Shown here piece by piece: positions 53,442 through 63,400 of a DNA stretch of 64,000 nt. The translations under genes and the position numbers were made by a program. The DNA comes from Muscardinus avellanarius (Eukaryota; Chordata; Mammalia; Rodentia; Gliridae): positions 25,886,821 through 25,950,820 of the forward strand of contig OY726563.1 of assembly GCA_963383645.1 (NCBI GenBank). The letters are read 5' to 3'. Position 1 is the first letter of the stretch. The number at the start of each line of letters is the position of its first letter. The notes beneath the pieces are model-generated. The model was given only the letters and a program-made list of their open reading frames with translations. It did no database searches and was not told the DNA's origin.

Positions 53442-55090
53442 ATCTCTCTTAACATTTTATATAGCCTTTATATTCCCTTCCTAATGCTCTCAATGAACAA
53501 ATTAAAGCTCAGGAGATTTATATACTATATATCCAAATACAAGCTGATTACCAGTTTACCAAAGTAGAAATTTCTCTCCAAGTTTTGTGGTCAGCTTTCA
53601 CATAGTAACTTCACAAAATATACGTAGAGTCATCACCTATCTGTGTATAATGTTTATTTAATTTGTTTGAACATATATGTACTACTTTAAATTATATGCT
53701 ACAAATTATTTCATTAATTATATTATATTTCTTTATTCATATTTCTAGCACATAATTGTGTTTAAATCCTCCATGTGTGCCTATAACATTGGAATTTTCA
53801 TCCTGATGGATACAGTTTTTGAGTCACCTAACTCAACTTTTCCAGAAGGTTATACCCATGTGGCCTGAATCACAATACTGCTGAATTCATGAGAAATGTT
53901 TTGCTTGGATTTTATTCACACAATGACATAAGGTAAGACAATATTATGTTATATAAAATCAATTTTTTTCTTTTATCAGTGCCATATGTGCACAAGCTTC
54001 ACACTGTAACCACTTACTGAATTGCTTTGAACAATATTCTTTCTAAACCTTCATGGCAAGGACATCCAACTCTTGAAATTGTGATGTTATACCATCAGAG
54101 TTATTTATAACTTTAAATTTGTTTTCTTGCATTTTTTTTGCTACTCTACCAGTTGACCTTCACAAGCCACCAAAATATGCATGAGTTGAATTTAGAGGTG
54201 GCCAATATTTCTTTTCCTAAATGTAACTTTGTTGTTTAGAGTAAACATGTACCTTATAAACTGAGACACTTCAGGAGAATTCAAATATAAGGTGACTTTA
54301 TTGTAAAAAAAAAAAACCATTCACTTTCAAACACACATAACTCCCCCAATGTTTGTGGGACATTGTTAGGGTGAGAATTTAGGCATCAACTGTGGTTAAA
54401 CCGACACGATTCCCTTATCAGGTTACTGCATGAGTCACAAAATCAAACATTCATTCATTTAGCCTAAAGTTGTGCCTCACATAAATGAAGCGTTTCTAAG
54501 GAGGATCACATATCATGGATTTCCCATGCATTTATTTATGGGAAATGATTGGCACCTTGGAGGTAGGTGTGGAGAATGAGGGAAAACCTGGAGCACAGCA
54601 GTGAGGGTATCTGAAAAAAAAAAATGTCTCAAACTAAATGATGCTGGTTACCAGGTGAGGGTGGAAAGTTGAGCAATTGATTTAACCTCTATAGGATTCA
54701 ATGATCTCTTGTCTTAAATCAGTAAAATAAACCCTTTACAATGTGTTTGCAAGGATTATACCGTGCTGTCAGAAACCCAAGTGTTACCCCGTCACTCCCA
54801 CCATTCAATAGATAGAGAAAATGAGACACAACAAAGGAGAATACAGATTCTGAACTTTCTATTTCTAGCTCAGACTTTTCACCTAAACTCACAGGCTTAT
54901 ACACATAAAAGTGCTTATAAGCATGTAAGAGTACACAGGGAGACTATTTGAAATCAAACTTTGTAATATATTATCTGACAGTTATATTTCTTTCTTATGG
55001 CAACTACCTTGACATATTTTTCCCCTTGGGGAAACACAATTAGAGTCATAATGTCAGTCTGTAAGAAAATGTGTCACCAGATGAGACTAT
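53442..55090. other. Intronic sequence, no recognised feature
   Basis: About 1.6 kb with no confident repeat. A pair of short overlapping opposite-strand frames at 54719-54951 is not supported as coding. Confidence 0.4.
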
Positions 55091-55306
55091 TTTTTTTTTT
55101 TTTTGGTGATACTGGGTGTGGAACCCAGGGGCTTTTCTACCTCTAGGCTATACTCTCAGACCTATTTTATACTTTACTTGGAAACAGGGTCTCACTAAGT
55201 TGCTGGGAGCCTCACTCAGTAGCTGAGGCTGGCTTCAAACCTGTGAGATCCTCCTGTCTCAGCCTCCCAAGCGCGGGGATTACAAGCGTGCGCCACACGC
55301 CCGGCC
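55091..55306 (-). mobile_element. B1-dID SINE, intermediate subfamily (pair member 1)
   Basis: 'ggtgatactgggtgtggaaccc' (ID complement with ancestral B-box region), 'cttggaaacagggtctcac', full-length middle, and B1 half ending 'gcgccacacgcccggcc'. CpGs are preserved. Confidence 0.9.
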
Positions 55307-55315
55307 AGGATTAAG

Positions 55316-55537
55316 TTTTTTTTTTTTCTTTTTTGGTGGTACTGGGGGTGGAACCCAGAGGCTTTCTACCTCTGGGCTACAGTCCCAGACCTATTTTATA
55401 TTTTATTTGGAAACAGGGTCTCACTAAGTGGCTGAGAGCCTCACTAAGTAGCTGGGGCTGGCTTCAAACCTGCATGATCCTCCTGTCTCAGCCTCCCAAG
55501 TGCGGGGATTACAAGCGTGCGCCATCACACCCGGCTA
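55316..55537 (-). mobile_element. B1-dID SINE, intermediate subfamily (pair member 2)
   Basis: It starts 10 bp after the previous SINE, in the same orientation, with 'ggtggtactgggggtggaac' and ending 'gccatcacacccggc'. It is similar to its neighbour, but each copy has private differences. I found no clear separate target-site duplication. Confidence 0.9.
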
Positions 55538-55808
55538 TAAATGGACTATACCACTGAAAGGGCATTGGAGTAAAATCCTTGTGGCAAGTATTAGATAGCT
55601 GCCTACTGGAAAATTCAACTCTTTTCTTTTCTAGCCGCCCTTGTCATTTGGTGTGGTTACTTGACTGAGTTCCAGCAGTGGAATGTGAAAAAAGTGGTGC
55701 TCACAGATTCCAGGCCACGCATATGACCCCACCTTCACCCACCCACTGCCATCCAGGTAATATTTCTTTTACTTTCTCATTCTAATCTTGTAAAAGCACA
55801 GTCATTTT

Positions 55809-56025
55809 TTATTTTTTAAGGTTTTTTTTTTTTGTACTTGGGATGGAACCCATGGACATTCTACCTCCAAGCTACACCCCCGGCCCTGTTTTTAATTATT
55901 TTATAACAGGGTCTCACTGAGTTGCGGAGGGCCTCACTAAGTAGCTGAGGCTGTCCGCTAACCACGATCCTCTGGTCTCAGCCTCCCAAATGCTGGGATT
56001 ATGAGCGTGCGCCACCATGCCTGGC
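55809..56025 (-). mobile_element. B1-dID SINE, intermediate subfamily, 15-bp TSD
   Basis: 'gtacttgggatggaaccc' (ID complement) to 'gcgccaccatgcctggc'. AAGCAYAGTCATTTT lies at 55794-55808 and 56026-56040 (14 of 15 identical). Confidence 0.9.
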
Positions 56026-56237
56026 AAGCATAGTCATTTTGAAAGGACATCTTAGAGATGTTAGACCCACAGAATCAAAGTACTGTGGAGCCTCCTTGTT
56101 CATCATTTGGAGTAAAAGTTCTGGTTGACCAAGAAAGAAAAAAAACTTCAAGTTTGCTAGTGAGAAATTTCTATTCGGTTTAGCCACTAAGATTTAGGTA
56201 TGTTTTTATTATAAAAGCCTGAATTAAGTTAGATAAC

Positions 56238-56434
56238 AAGCCAAGTGTGGTGGTGCACACTTGTAATTCCAGTACTTGAGAGGCTGAGACAGCAGGACTG
56301 CAGGTTCAAGGACAGCCTCAGCAAGTAGTGAGAGTCCAGCAACTTAATGAGACCCTGTTTCAAAACAAAATATACAAAAGACTGTAGGTATAACCCAGGT
56401 GTAGAAATCCCCTAAGTTCAATACCCACTAACAA
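56238..56434 (+). mobile_element. B1-dID dimeric SINE
   Basis: It starts 'caagccaagtgtggtggtgc', and its ID half is 'actgtaggtataacccagg' followed by 'aagttcaatacccac'. Its tail seeds the compound microsatellite that follows. Confidence 0.85.
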
Positions 56435-56459
56435 ACACACACACACACATACACACACG

Positions 56460-56490
<31 letters not shown>

Positions 56491-56585
56491 GAGAGAGAAA
56501 GAAGAAGAAGAAGAAGAAGAAGGAGGAGGAGGAGGAGGAGGAGGAGGAGGAGGAGGAGGAGGAGGAGGAGGAGGAGGAGAGAAAA
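56435..56585. repeat. Compound (CA)n(GA)n(GAA)n(GGA)n microsatellite
   Basis: (CA)n at 56435-56458 is followed by 127 uninterrupted purines at 56459-56585: (GA)n, then (GAA)n, then (GGA)n of about 20 units. On the minus strand this gives chance poly-Ser or poly-Pro frames. It grew from the tail of the SINE just upstream. Confidence 0.95.
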
Positions 56586-56906
56586 CGCCATGTATATTTG
56601 TGAGAATAAGCATTATAAGAAGAAATAAGTACAGAGACACTGGGGCAGAAGAGAGTAAAAATGTTCCCCAAAGAACAAATGAGTAAACAATGTTTGCAAT
56701 AGAATAAAAGCACAGAGTAGCGGCAGATGGGGTCAAAAAGCCAAAGTTTCAGAGAGTCCACCTAGAATCCCAAGACTTTCATAATTCATATTCCCCATCA
56801 AATTTACATGAAAAGGAATCCTAGAACAATATGTCTGGGGTATCTCAAATTGAACTCTATTTTCCAATTATCTTTGTAGGTACGATCAGGTAAGCTTCAG
56901 AACTAC

Positions 56907-56908
<2 letters not shown>
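56586..56908. other. Intronic sequence, no recognised feature
   Basis: Nothing recognised between the two microsatellites. Confidence 0.4.

Positions 56909-56950
<42 letters not shown>
56909..56950. repeat. (GT)21 microsatellite
   Basis: 42 bp of perfect GT units. It is not attached to a recognisable SINE. Confidence 0.95.
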
Positions 56951-56953
<3 letters not shown>

Positions 56954-57421
56954 CTCAGAAACACACAATCTTCACGGATGCTGGAAAAGGCTTCTAAAAT
57001 CTCTGAGACTGCTTGAAATCCTCCTCCAACAGAGGGAAAATAACATGATCTATCAGCAAAGTCTGCCACAAAGGCAAGCAAAGACACAATGAACAATGCA
57101 TCACTTTAAACAGTTTTGCTGATTTCAGTCTCAGTTAAGCTTTTCTCTTCCCAGGAGTTCCAAACACCATCATCTTCCTGCCTGAACCTGTTCATCTGTC
57201 AACATTAATGGAAGGCTCCAGCAGCTTCCAGTTTCTCAAGCTCCCTCATCCCCAGAGTGTATCAATAAGCATGTCCTTATACATCCACCTGGGGTATGTC
57301 TCTTGCCCTCTTCTCTCTGTCTTCCCTGTCATTGTGTTATTCTCTCAGCCTGGTTCCTAACAGTCCCTCTGACACTGCTTTCTAATTGGTATTTGCCTCC
57401 CCTTTTATCTCCTTTTTATCT
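56951..57421. other. Intronic sequence; 57340-57421 possibly L2
   Basis: A comparatively GC-balanced stretch. The end (57340-57421, 'ttctctcagcctggttcctaac') may be the left part of an L2 that resumes at 57968. Nothing else was recognised. Confidence 0.35.
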
Positions 57422-57967
57422 ATTCTTGATACTTTTTTGTGCCTTTATTGGTGCATTATAGTCTCACATCCTAATGTAGATCATATTGACAATGACATAC
57501 ATGCACATGCTCTTGGTGCTCCCCCCATTTCCCTTCTTCCCAATATAAAGTACCCAGCTTGATGTTGGTATATATCAAATGTATACACATAGTCTATGGT
57601 AGTATTTCTATTAATGAGTCTAAGTCACAATAACAAAACTATGATAGGAACTTAGGTGTCCATCAACAAATGAATGGATTACAAAACTATGGGAAATACA
57701 CACAATGGAATTTTACTCAGCAATAAAGAAGACCAAAATTACATCGTTTGCAAGAAGATGGAAAGACCCGGAGAAGATTATGTTAAGTGAGATCAGCCAA
57801 TTACAGAGAGTAAAGGGTTATATATTTTCTTTAATATGTGCAAGATAGGGAGTAATTGGCATACAAGAGAGACTCCAGATGATGAGGAGAAACCTCAGCG
57901 AAGCAAAGGAGGAGATATTAGGGAAGGGGTGGAAGACAGGTTCATTAATAGAAATTCTTAACACTTT
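57422..57967 (-). mobile_element. L1 with 5' inversion (twin priming), minus strand, TSD-flanked
   Basis: 57436-57615 is an L1 3' UTR on the minus strand (tail 'caccaataaaggcac'). About 57620-57953 is L1 on the plus strand: ORF2 end ('ccatcaacaaatgaatgg', 'aatggaattttactcagc') into the first part of the 3' UTR. The sequence 'tcattaatagaaa' occurs at 57942-57954 and in reverse complement at 57603-57615, which marks the overlap between the two blocks. Flanks 57422-57435 and 57954-57967 match at 12 of 14. The element is about 520 bp and the 5' block is inverted. Confidence 0.85.
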
Positions 57968-58098
57968 AGAATTAGAGACCTTTCTAAAATGTGTCTCTAA
58001 TCATGCCCTCATATTTTCAATAACTCCCAAAAGTTAATGGAATAAAATCCAACCTCAAACATAAGTCAAAATGCTTTGTTTGACTTCTTGAAGATTGT
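57968..58098 (+). mobile_element. L2 remnant (probable)
   Basis: 'aaaatgtgtctctaatcatgcc' and 'aatggaataaaatccaacctc' follow the L2 consensus upstream of its 3' end. It is interrupted on its left by the inverted L1. Confidence 0.5.
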
Positions 58099-58099
58099 C

Positions 58100-59311
58100 A
58101 ATATATTTAGAGTTAGTTAGATGGGATCTCAGTGTAGTTTTAATTTTCATTTCCATGATTGCTAATGATTTTTCATATATTTATTGCACATTTTAATTTA
58201 TTATCTTGTGAAGTGTCTGTTTAACTCAATTTCCCATTTCTTCATTGAATTACTGATTCTTAATGTTCTTTTAAGTAATTTGTATATTCTAGATATTAGT
58301 ACTCTATCAGAGGAATAGCTGGCAAAGATTTCCCATTCTCTAAGCTCTCTTTAGATGCTTGATGGTTTCCTTTGATGTGCAGAAACATTTTAGTTTAACG
58401 CCATGCCACTTTTTAATTCTTGTTTTAATTTCTTGAGCTTTGGGAGTCTTATTGAGGAAGTTTCTACCTGTGCCTATATATTGAGTGTTATACCTATACC
58501 ATTCTCTAGTAACTTAAAAGTCTCTGATCTTATTTCCAGGTGTTGAATCTGTCTTGAGTTGATTCTTATGCTCGTGAGGATGTGGGGAAATGGGCACTAT
58601 CCCACACTGTTGATAGGATGGCAAATTAATACAGCCAGTACCAAAATCAGTGTGGAGATTCCTTAGAAAAGTGGGAATGGATCCACAGTATGATTCAACT
58701 ATGATAGCTCCTGGGTATCTTTCTAAAGGGAATGATTCTAGAATATTATAGTAATACATGCATAACCATGTTTATGGCAGAACATTTCACAATAGTCAAA
58801 TGATGGAACCAACCCAGGTGCCCATCAACAGATGAATGAACTACAGAATTACGGAATATATACACAATGGAATTCTACTCAGAAATAAAGAACACATTTG
58901 TGTCATTTTCAGGAAATTGGATGGACCTGAAGAACATTATGTTAATTGAGATTAGCCAGTCACAGAAAGTGAAGGGTCATATGTTTTCTTTCATATGCAG
59001 AAGTTAAGAAGTAATTGGGATAGAGGAGGTATTTTAGAGAATGGAGAAGAAACTCCACTGGAGCCAGAAAGGTGGTCTTGAGGAAGGTGGGGGCAGGAGA
59101 GGAAGAATTAATGAAAAAAACACTCCCACTGACTATATATATATATATATGAATATCAAGGTCAACCTCAATATCCTATATGGGAAAGGGGGAGGAGGGA
59201 GGAAACTGTGGGAAAGCCCACCAAGTGCTCTATGCATGTATATCGCTATCACTCTGAATTACATGATGGTATAAGACTATCATGTACCAATAAAATTAAA
59301 AAATATATCTT
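58100..59311 (+). mobile_element. L1 with 5' inversion (twin priming)
   Basis: 58110 to about 58568 is ORF2 in reverse orientation ('tctatcagaggaatagctggcaaag' at 58302-58326 and 'cctgtgcctatatattgag' are complement motifs). From 58569 the element runs forward ('gtgaggatgtggggaaatggg', 'cacaatggaattctactcag', 'ggaaattggatggacctg') through a G-rich 3' UTR to 'catgtaccaataaaatt'. The inverted block ends in L1 order just before the forward block begins, with a gap of about 40-60 nt. Weak flanking match: 'aatatat' at 58100 and 59302. Confidence 0.87.
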
Positions 59312-59439
59312 AAATGGAAAATATGCCAGAAAATAGAATGATGGTTGCTTATGGCTGGAGGACATGGAGAATTATGGAGAGTAACTGCTAGTGGATAAGG
59401 GATTTCTTTAAGGGACAATAAACATCTAATTTTTACTAC

Positions 59440-59620
59440 CTTGGAATCCCAATACTTAGGAGGCAGAGACAGAATGGTGAATTTGCAGTCAGCCTCAGCT
59501 ACTTAGTGAGGCCCTCTGCAACTTAGACCCTGTTTCAAAATAAAGAATAAAACAAGGCTGGGGGTATATCTTGGAGGTAGAATGCCTCTGGGTTCAACTG
59601 TTAGCATGTGTATTATATTT
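59440..59620 (+). mobile_element. 5'-truncated B1-dID SINE
   Basis: It starts inside the B1 half ('cttggaatcccaatacttagg') and continues to the ID half ('aggctgggggtatatcttgg', 'gggttcaactgttagc'). Confidence 0.82.
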
Positions 59621-59631
59621 TAATAAAGCTT

Positions 59632-59843
59632 TTTTTCCTAGTAGTAGGGATTGAACTCGGGGGTATTCTTCTTCTGAGCTACATCCCCAGTCCTATATTT
59701 TATTCTTTATTTTGAAACAAGGTCTCACTAAGTTGCCAGGGCCTCACTAAGTACCTGAGGCTGGCCACAAACCTGCAATCCTGTCTCAGCTTCCTAAGTA
59801 CTGGGATTATAAGCATGAACCACCATGCTCCCCCAAGTTTTTT
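59632..59843 (-). mobile_element. B1-dID dimeric SINE, older type
   Basis: 'tagtagtagggattgaactc' (ID complement), 'aacaaggtctcactaagttg', B1 half ending 'gaaccaccatgctcccc'. It is the neighbour of the opposite-strand SINE at 59440; the pair is an imperfect inverted repeat about 10 bp apart. Confidence 0.86.
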
Positions 59844-60019
59844 TTTTTTTTTTCTTTTAAGAAAGAACAAATAAAAGCCTTTGGTGACCTGGTCTTTTCA
59901 TCTCTTTCTTAATTTTCTTTTTCTCACTTTTTTTTCTGTAAACCACTAATGAACATACTCTCCTTTGAAATCCAGTACTCTGTCCATATTAGGACTTGTC
60001 AGACAATGTTCTCTCTCCT
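59844..60019. other. T-rich intronic sequence
   Basis: A poly(T) run at 59837-59855 and pyrimidine-rich DNA; nothing else recognised. Confidence 0.4.
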
Positions 60020-60290
60020 GGTGATGTACTTCCATACATTTTCATCTAGGTAGCTCCTAGTTACCTTTTCAATCTCAGGCTAGACATGACTTCCTATATG
60101 AAGCTTCCTCAGTAGAGTCCATAGGTCTTGTTCTGTAATCTCACAGCTCTATATAACGTTTCTACACAGACAATTTTGTAATTTCCTATGTTTATCAATA
60201 TATTGCAAGCACCATAAGGGCAAGTAGTCTGTCTAATATGATTATATTCTATTTCAGTACCTAGTATATAATATTTGTTTAGTTCTTAAA
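60020..60290 (+). mobile_element. L2 LINE 3' end
   Basis: 'catgacttcctatatgaagc', 'atctcacagctctatataac', 'attgcaagcaccataagggcaag' and 'ttcagtacctagtatataat' are in L2 order. Confidence 0.6.
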
Positions 60291-60449
60291 TTAATAATCT
60301 CCAAATTAAATCATGTTATTTGTTTGCATGAGAGTAATAATATCATTCAAATTAATTTTTGGAGATTTTCCATGAATACTCAGTGTTTGTTTATGGAGAG
60401 CAAGCTCTATGTAAATGTAACTAAATTCCACAGAAAAAGTTGCCTACCA

Positions 60450-60670
60450 GGGCTTTGCAAACAATAGCCCAAGAACCAGATAGTGCCCATTGCCTTATTT
60501 TGTTAAAAAAAGTATGACACACCTATATTTATTCATTTATATATTGGTTATGACCACTTTTATGCTGAAATAGCATTGTTGAGCAGTTGCAGCAGAGACT
60601 GAATGGCCCACAAAACTTTATTATTTGGCACTTTTACTAAAGTTTATCAATATTTTATCTGCTCAAAGTC
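60450..60670 (+). mobile_element. Old DNA transposon remnant, hAT-like
   Basis: 'gggctttgcaaacaatagccc', 'agaaccagatagtgcccat', 'gagcagttgcagcagagactg' and 'atggcccacaaaac' match the family seen in reverse at 9370-9640. Confidence 0.5.
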
Positions 60671-61124
60671 CCTTTATTGGACACATTATAGAGAACTGAA
60701 AGTATAAAAGTTCTGATTTAATAAAATCTGTATAATCTTTTTAAGTCATTTGTACGTGCAATCAGGAAAATGTGTATGCCTATTAGAAGTTCTTTTCTGC
60801 CAAAGAAATAAACATAAACACCTTACATAATTGTTATTTCTCAAGACATAACTGAGAACAGCCAATAGGAAAATTAGACATTGCATTAGATTAATAACTT
60901 TTATTTTGCTAAAATTTACTAAAGTTTCCAAGTAAGAGAATCTATGCCTACTTTATGTAAATTTAAGCATTTAAAATACCAAGGGAAAAGACCCATGTTC
61001 GTTCTTCCATTTCCTCTTGGTTTTAATATAATTTTAGTTTCTTTCCTTATTTTTCCTTTTTTTTCCTAGCCTAAAATAAGCTACCACATATTTTACAATT
61101 TTGTATTCTCTTTGTTACTTAGTC
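60671..61124. other. AT-rich intronic sequence, no recognised feature
   Basis: Nothing recognised. Confidence 0.4.
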
Positions 61125-61198
61125 CTTTTTTAGAGGGTATTAGAGATTTAACCCAGGGGCATTCTACCTCAGAGCTATACCCCAGCCCTATTTTTTAA
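61125..61198 (-). mobile_element. B1-dID SINE fragment (ID half only)
   Basis: 'gtattagagatttaaccc', 'ggcattctacctcagagc', 'ataccccagccctatttttt' are the complement of an ID half. The B1 half is absent. Confidence 0.75.
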
Positions 61199-61326
61199 TG
61201 GTGACCTTTATTACTGTACCTATATTTAAAATTCCCTGAGGTAGTCATAATTACTATCCCCAGAATATTATACTGTTCAATAATATGTATATTTCCAGTT
61301 GAATATTAATAAAAAATAAGGGAAAT

Positions 61327-61377
61327 GAGAAGGGAAAGGGAAAGGGAAAGGGAAAGGGAGGGAGGGAGGGAGGGAGG

Positions 61378-61434
<57 letters not shown>

Positions 61435-61435
61435 A
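61327..61435. repeat. Polypurine tract with 11 GGG runs, (GGGAAA)n(GGGA)n(GA)n
   Basis: 109 consecutive purines. 61332-61382 contains 11 runs of three G separated by 1-3 A bases, followed by a (GA)n block of about 50 bp. The G-rich strand is the plus strand, which is the template strand of DMD. Confidence 0.96.
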
Positions 61436-61599
61436 TTTTTGTTCATCACTTTCATCCTGGAGAAGAGAGGGCAAAGGGTCCTTCCATTTCATTTATTTGA
61501 AATCTGCACACAATCATAAGTAAATTCTTCAGAAACACAGGTTACCATTCTAAAAGAATACAGCCCCAGGAGGTACAAGAATAGTTACATTCCCTCAAA

Positions 61600-61900
61600 C
61601 AGCATTTCCTGAAGTGTGGTCTGGGAACCCCTGGGAGTGCTTGAGACCCATTTAGGGGGTCTGTGAGGTCAAAACAAGTTTCATAGTAATGCTAAGATGT
61701 TATTTGTCTTTCTTCATTCTTTTATGAGTTTTCTAGAGGATGCAAGGTGTGAGACATTACAATGTACATAGCAGTACATTGAATGCAGAGTTATATGAAG
61801 CAGCTGTATCCTTTTAAAATACACATTAATAAAAGAGACTTGCAAAAACGTTAATGTCATTTTATCAGCAAACCTTCTTTTGCTTTGTAAACTATATTTA
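61600..61900 (+). mobile_element. hAT-Charlie-type DNA transposon remnant
   Basis: 'gaagtgtggtctgggaaccc', 'gggtctgtgaggtcaaaac' and 'tgctaagatgttatttgtc' match the left part of an old mammalian non-autonomous element. The right end is not clear. Confidence 0.55.
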
Positions 61901-62514
61901 TTTTAAATAAGACATTTTTAAATCAACAGGTACTTTTTAAGTGAATTTTTTTGGATAAAAGAAATATCTACTTGTCACCAGGCATAAATAATGACAGCTT
62001 ATCATGCATATCAATAGCACCGACATAAAGAAGACCTCAGTCAAACAAATAATTCAATATGAAATAAAAGTGAAAATAATCCATTAGGTATGAAGAATTC
62101 TACAATAAACATTCAAATTAGAGTCGTCAAGAAATTTGCCAGGGAATTTATAAGAGAAAAACAAAGGTGAATAATGTAGGTCAGGCACCTTGAGGGCCAA
62201 CTTTTAGAGTTAATGAACTGCCTAAATATCTATTGTGAGTCTCTGTGCTATGCTGAGCTAAGTAGGGCATCTTAAAAAGAGACACTCATGGCTCACATAG
62301 AGATTATAAAACACGGACATAAATTGGCCCTGCATTAGATTTCATTTTCACCAATAAATATTTGTGTGTCCACAATATACTAGGTACTGATTGTGCTATA
62401 TGATGAGGTAGTTATGAAATTTTAATAGACTACTAAGAAATGCTAAAGTGTATATGAATAGGCTTCTTTAAAAACGTGATAAACATTGAAGTGGAGCTAT
62501 GTACCAACAAATGC
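61901..62514. other. Intronic sequence, no recognised feature
   Basis: AT-rich. No exon or confident repeat. Confidence 0.4.
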
Positions 62515-62720
62515 TTAGAGATGGTGGCACACACCTATAATCCAAGTACTTGAGAGGCTATGGAGGATCACAGGTTTGAGACCAGCCAGAGCAATTTAAT
62601 GAGGTTCTCAGCAACTTAGAAAGACACTGTTTCAAAATAAAAAAAAAAAAAAATAGGGCTACGGGTGTAGCTCAGAGGTATAATGCCTCTGGGTTCCATC
62701 TCTAATACCCTGAAAAAAAG
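62515..62720 (+). mobile_element. B1-dID dimeric SINE, older type
   Basis: 'gagatggtggcacacacc' start; ID half 'gggctacgggtgtagctcag' and 'gggttccatctctaatacc'; a poly(A) linker of about 15. Confidence 0.86.
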
Positions 62721-62852
62721 ATTACACACCTACTAAATACCAAACTCTTAGTAGTATTTGCTGGATATTCAGGGGAAAATAGCATAGACTAGTCTTTATA
62801 AAGCTTATAGTATCATGTGCTCTGTATATGTTCAACTAATAATGAGATGTGC

Positions 62853-63090
62853 AAGCTGGGCGTGGTGGCGCATGCTTATAATCCCAGCATTCTGGAGGCT
62901 GAGACCAAAGGATCGTGGTTCATAGACAGCCTCCGCTACTTAATGAAGCCCTTTGCAACTCAGTGAGACCTGGTTTCAAAATAAAGAATACAAAAATAGG
63001 GCAGGGGGTGTAGCTTGGAGATCGAATGCCCCTGGGTTCCATCCCCAGACCTGCAAAAAAAAAAAAAAAAAACACACACAACAAAAAAAC
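62853..63090 (+). mobile_element. B1-dID dimeric SINE
   Basis: 'gctgggcgtggtggcgcatg' start, ID half 'gggcagggggtgtagcttgg' and 'gggttccatccccag', then poly(A) of about 18 grading into CA/CAAA repeats. Confidence 0.88.
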
Positions 63091-63147
63091 AAACAAACCA
63101 TATGTGCATAAAACAGCATTGTCATAAAAGAATAGTCCTTTATATAC

Positions 63148-63152
<5 letters not shown>

Positions 63153-63190
<38 letters not shown>

Positions 63191-63388
63191 TGCTGGGGAT
63201 GGAACCCAGGAGCTTTCTACCTGTGGGCTACACTCCCAGACCGATTTTCTGTTTTATTTGGAAACAGGGTCTCACTAAGTTGCTGAGAGCCTCACTAAGT
63301 AGCTGAGGCTGGCTTCAAACTTGTGCGATCCTCCTGTCTCTGTCTCCCAAGCACGGGGATTACATGTGTGAGCCACCACGCCTGGCTC
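63153..63388 (-). mobile_element. B1-dID SINE, intermediate subfamily, with (TG)19 tail and TSD
   Basis: A (TG)n run (63152-63189) replaces the poly(T). It is followed by 'gtgctggggatggaaccc' (ancestral ID complement), the full middle, and the B1 half ending 'gagccaccacgcctggc'. TATATACAAACT occurs at 63141-63152 and 63389-63400. Confidence 0.9.
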
Positions 63389-63400
63389 TATATACAAACT

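Noticed and set aside
56360..56761. 133-codon minus-strand frame with poly-Ser and poly-Leu
   Set aside because: It is the translation of the GA/GGA/CA microsatellite.
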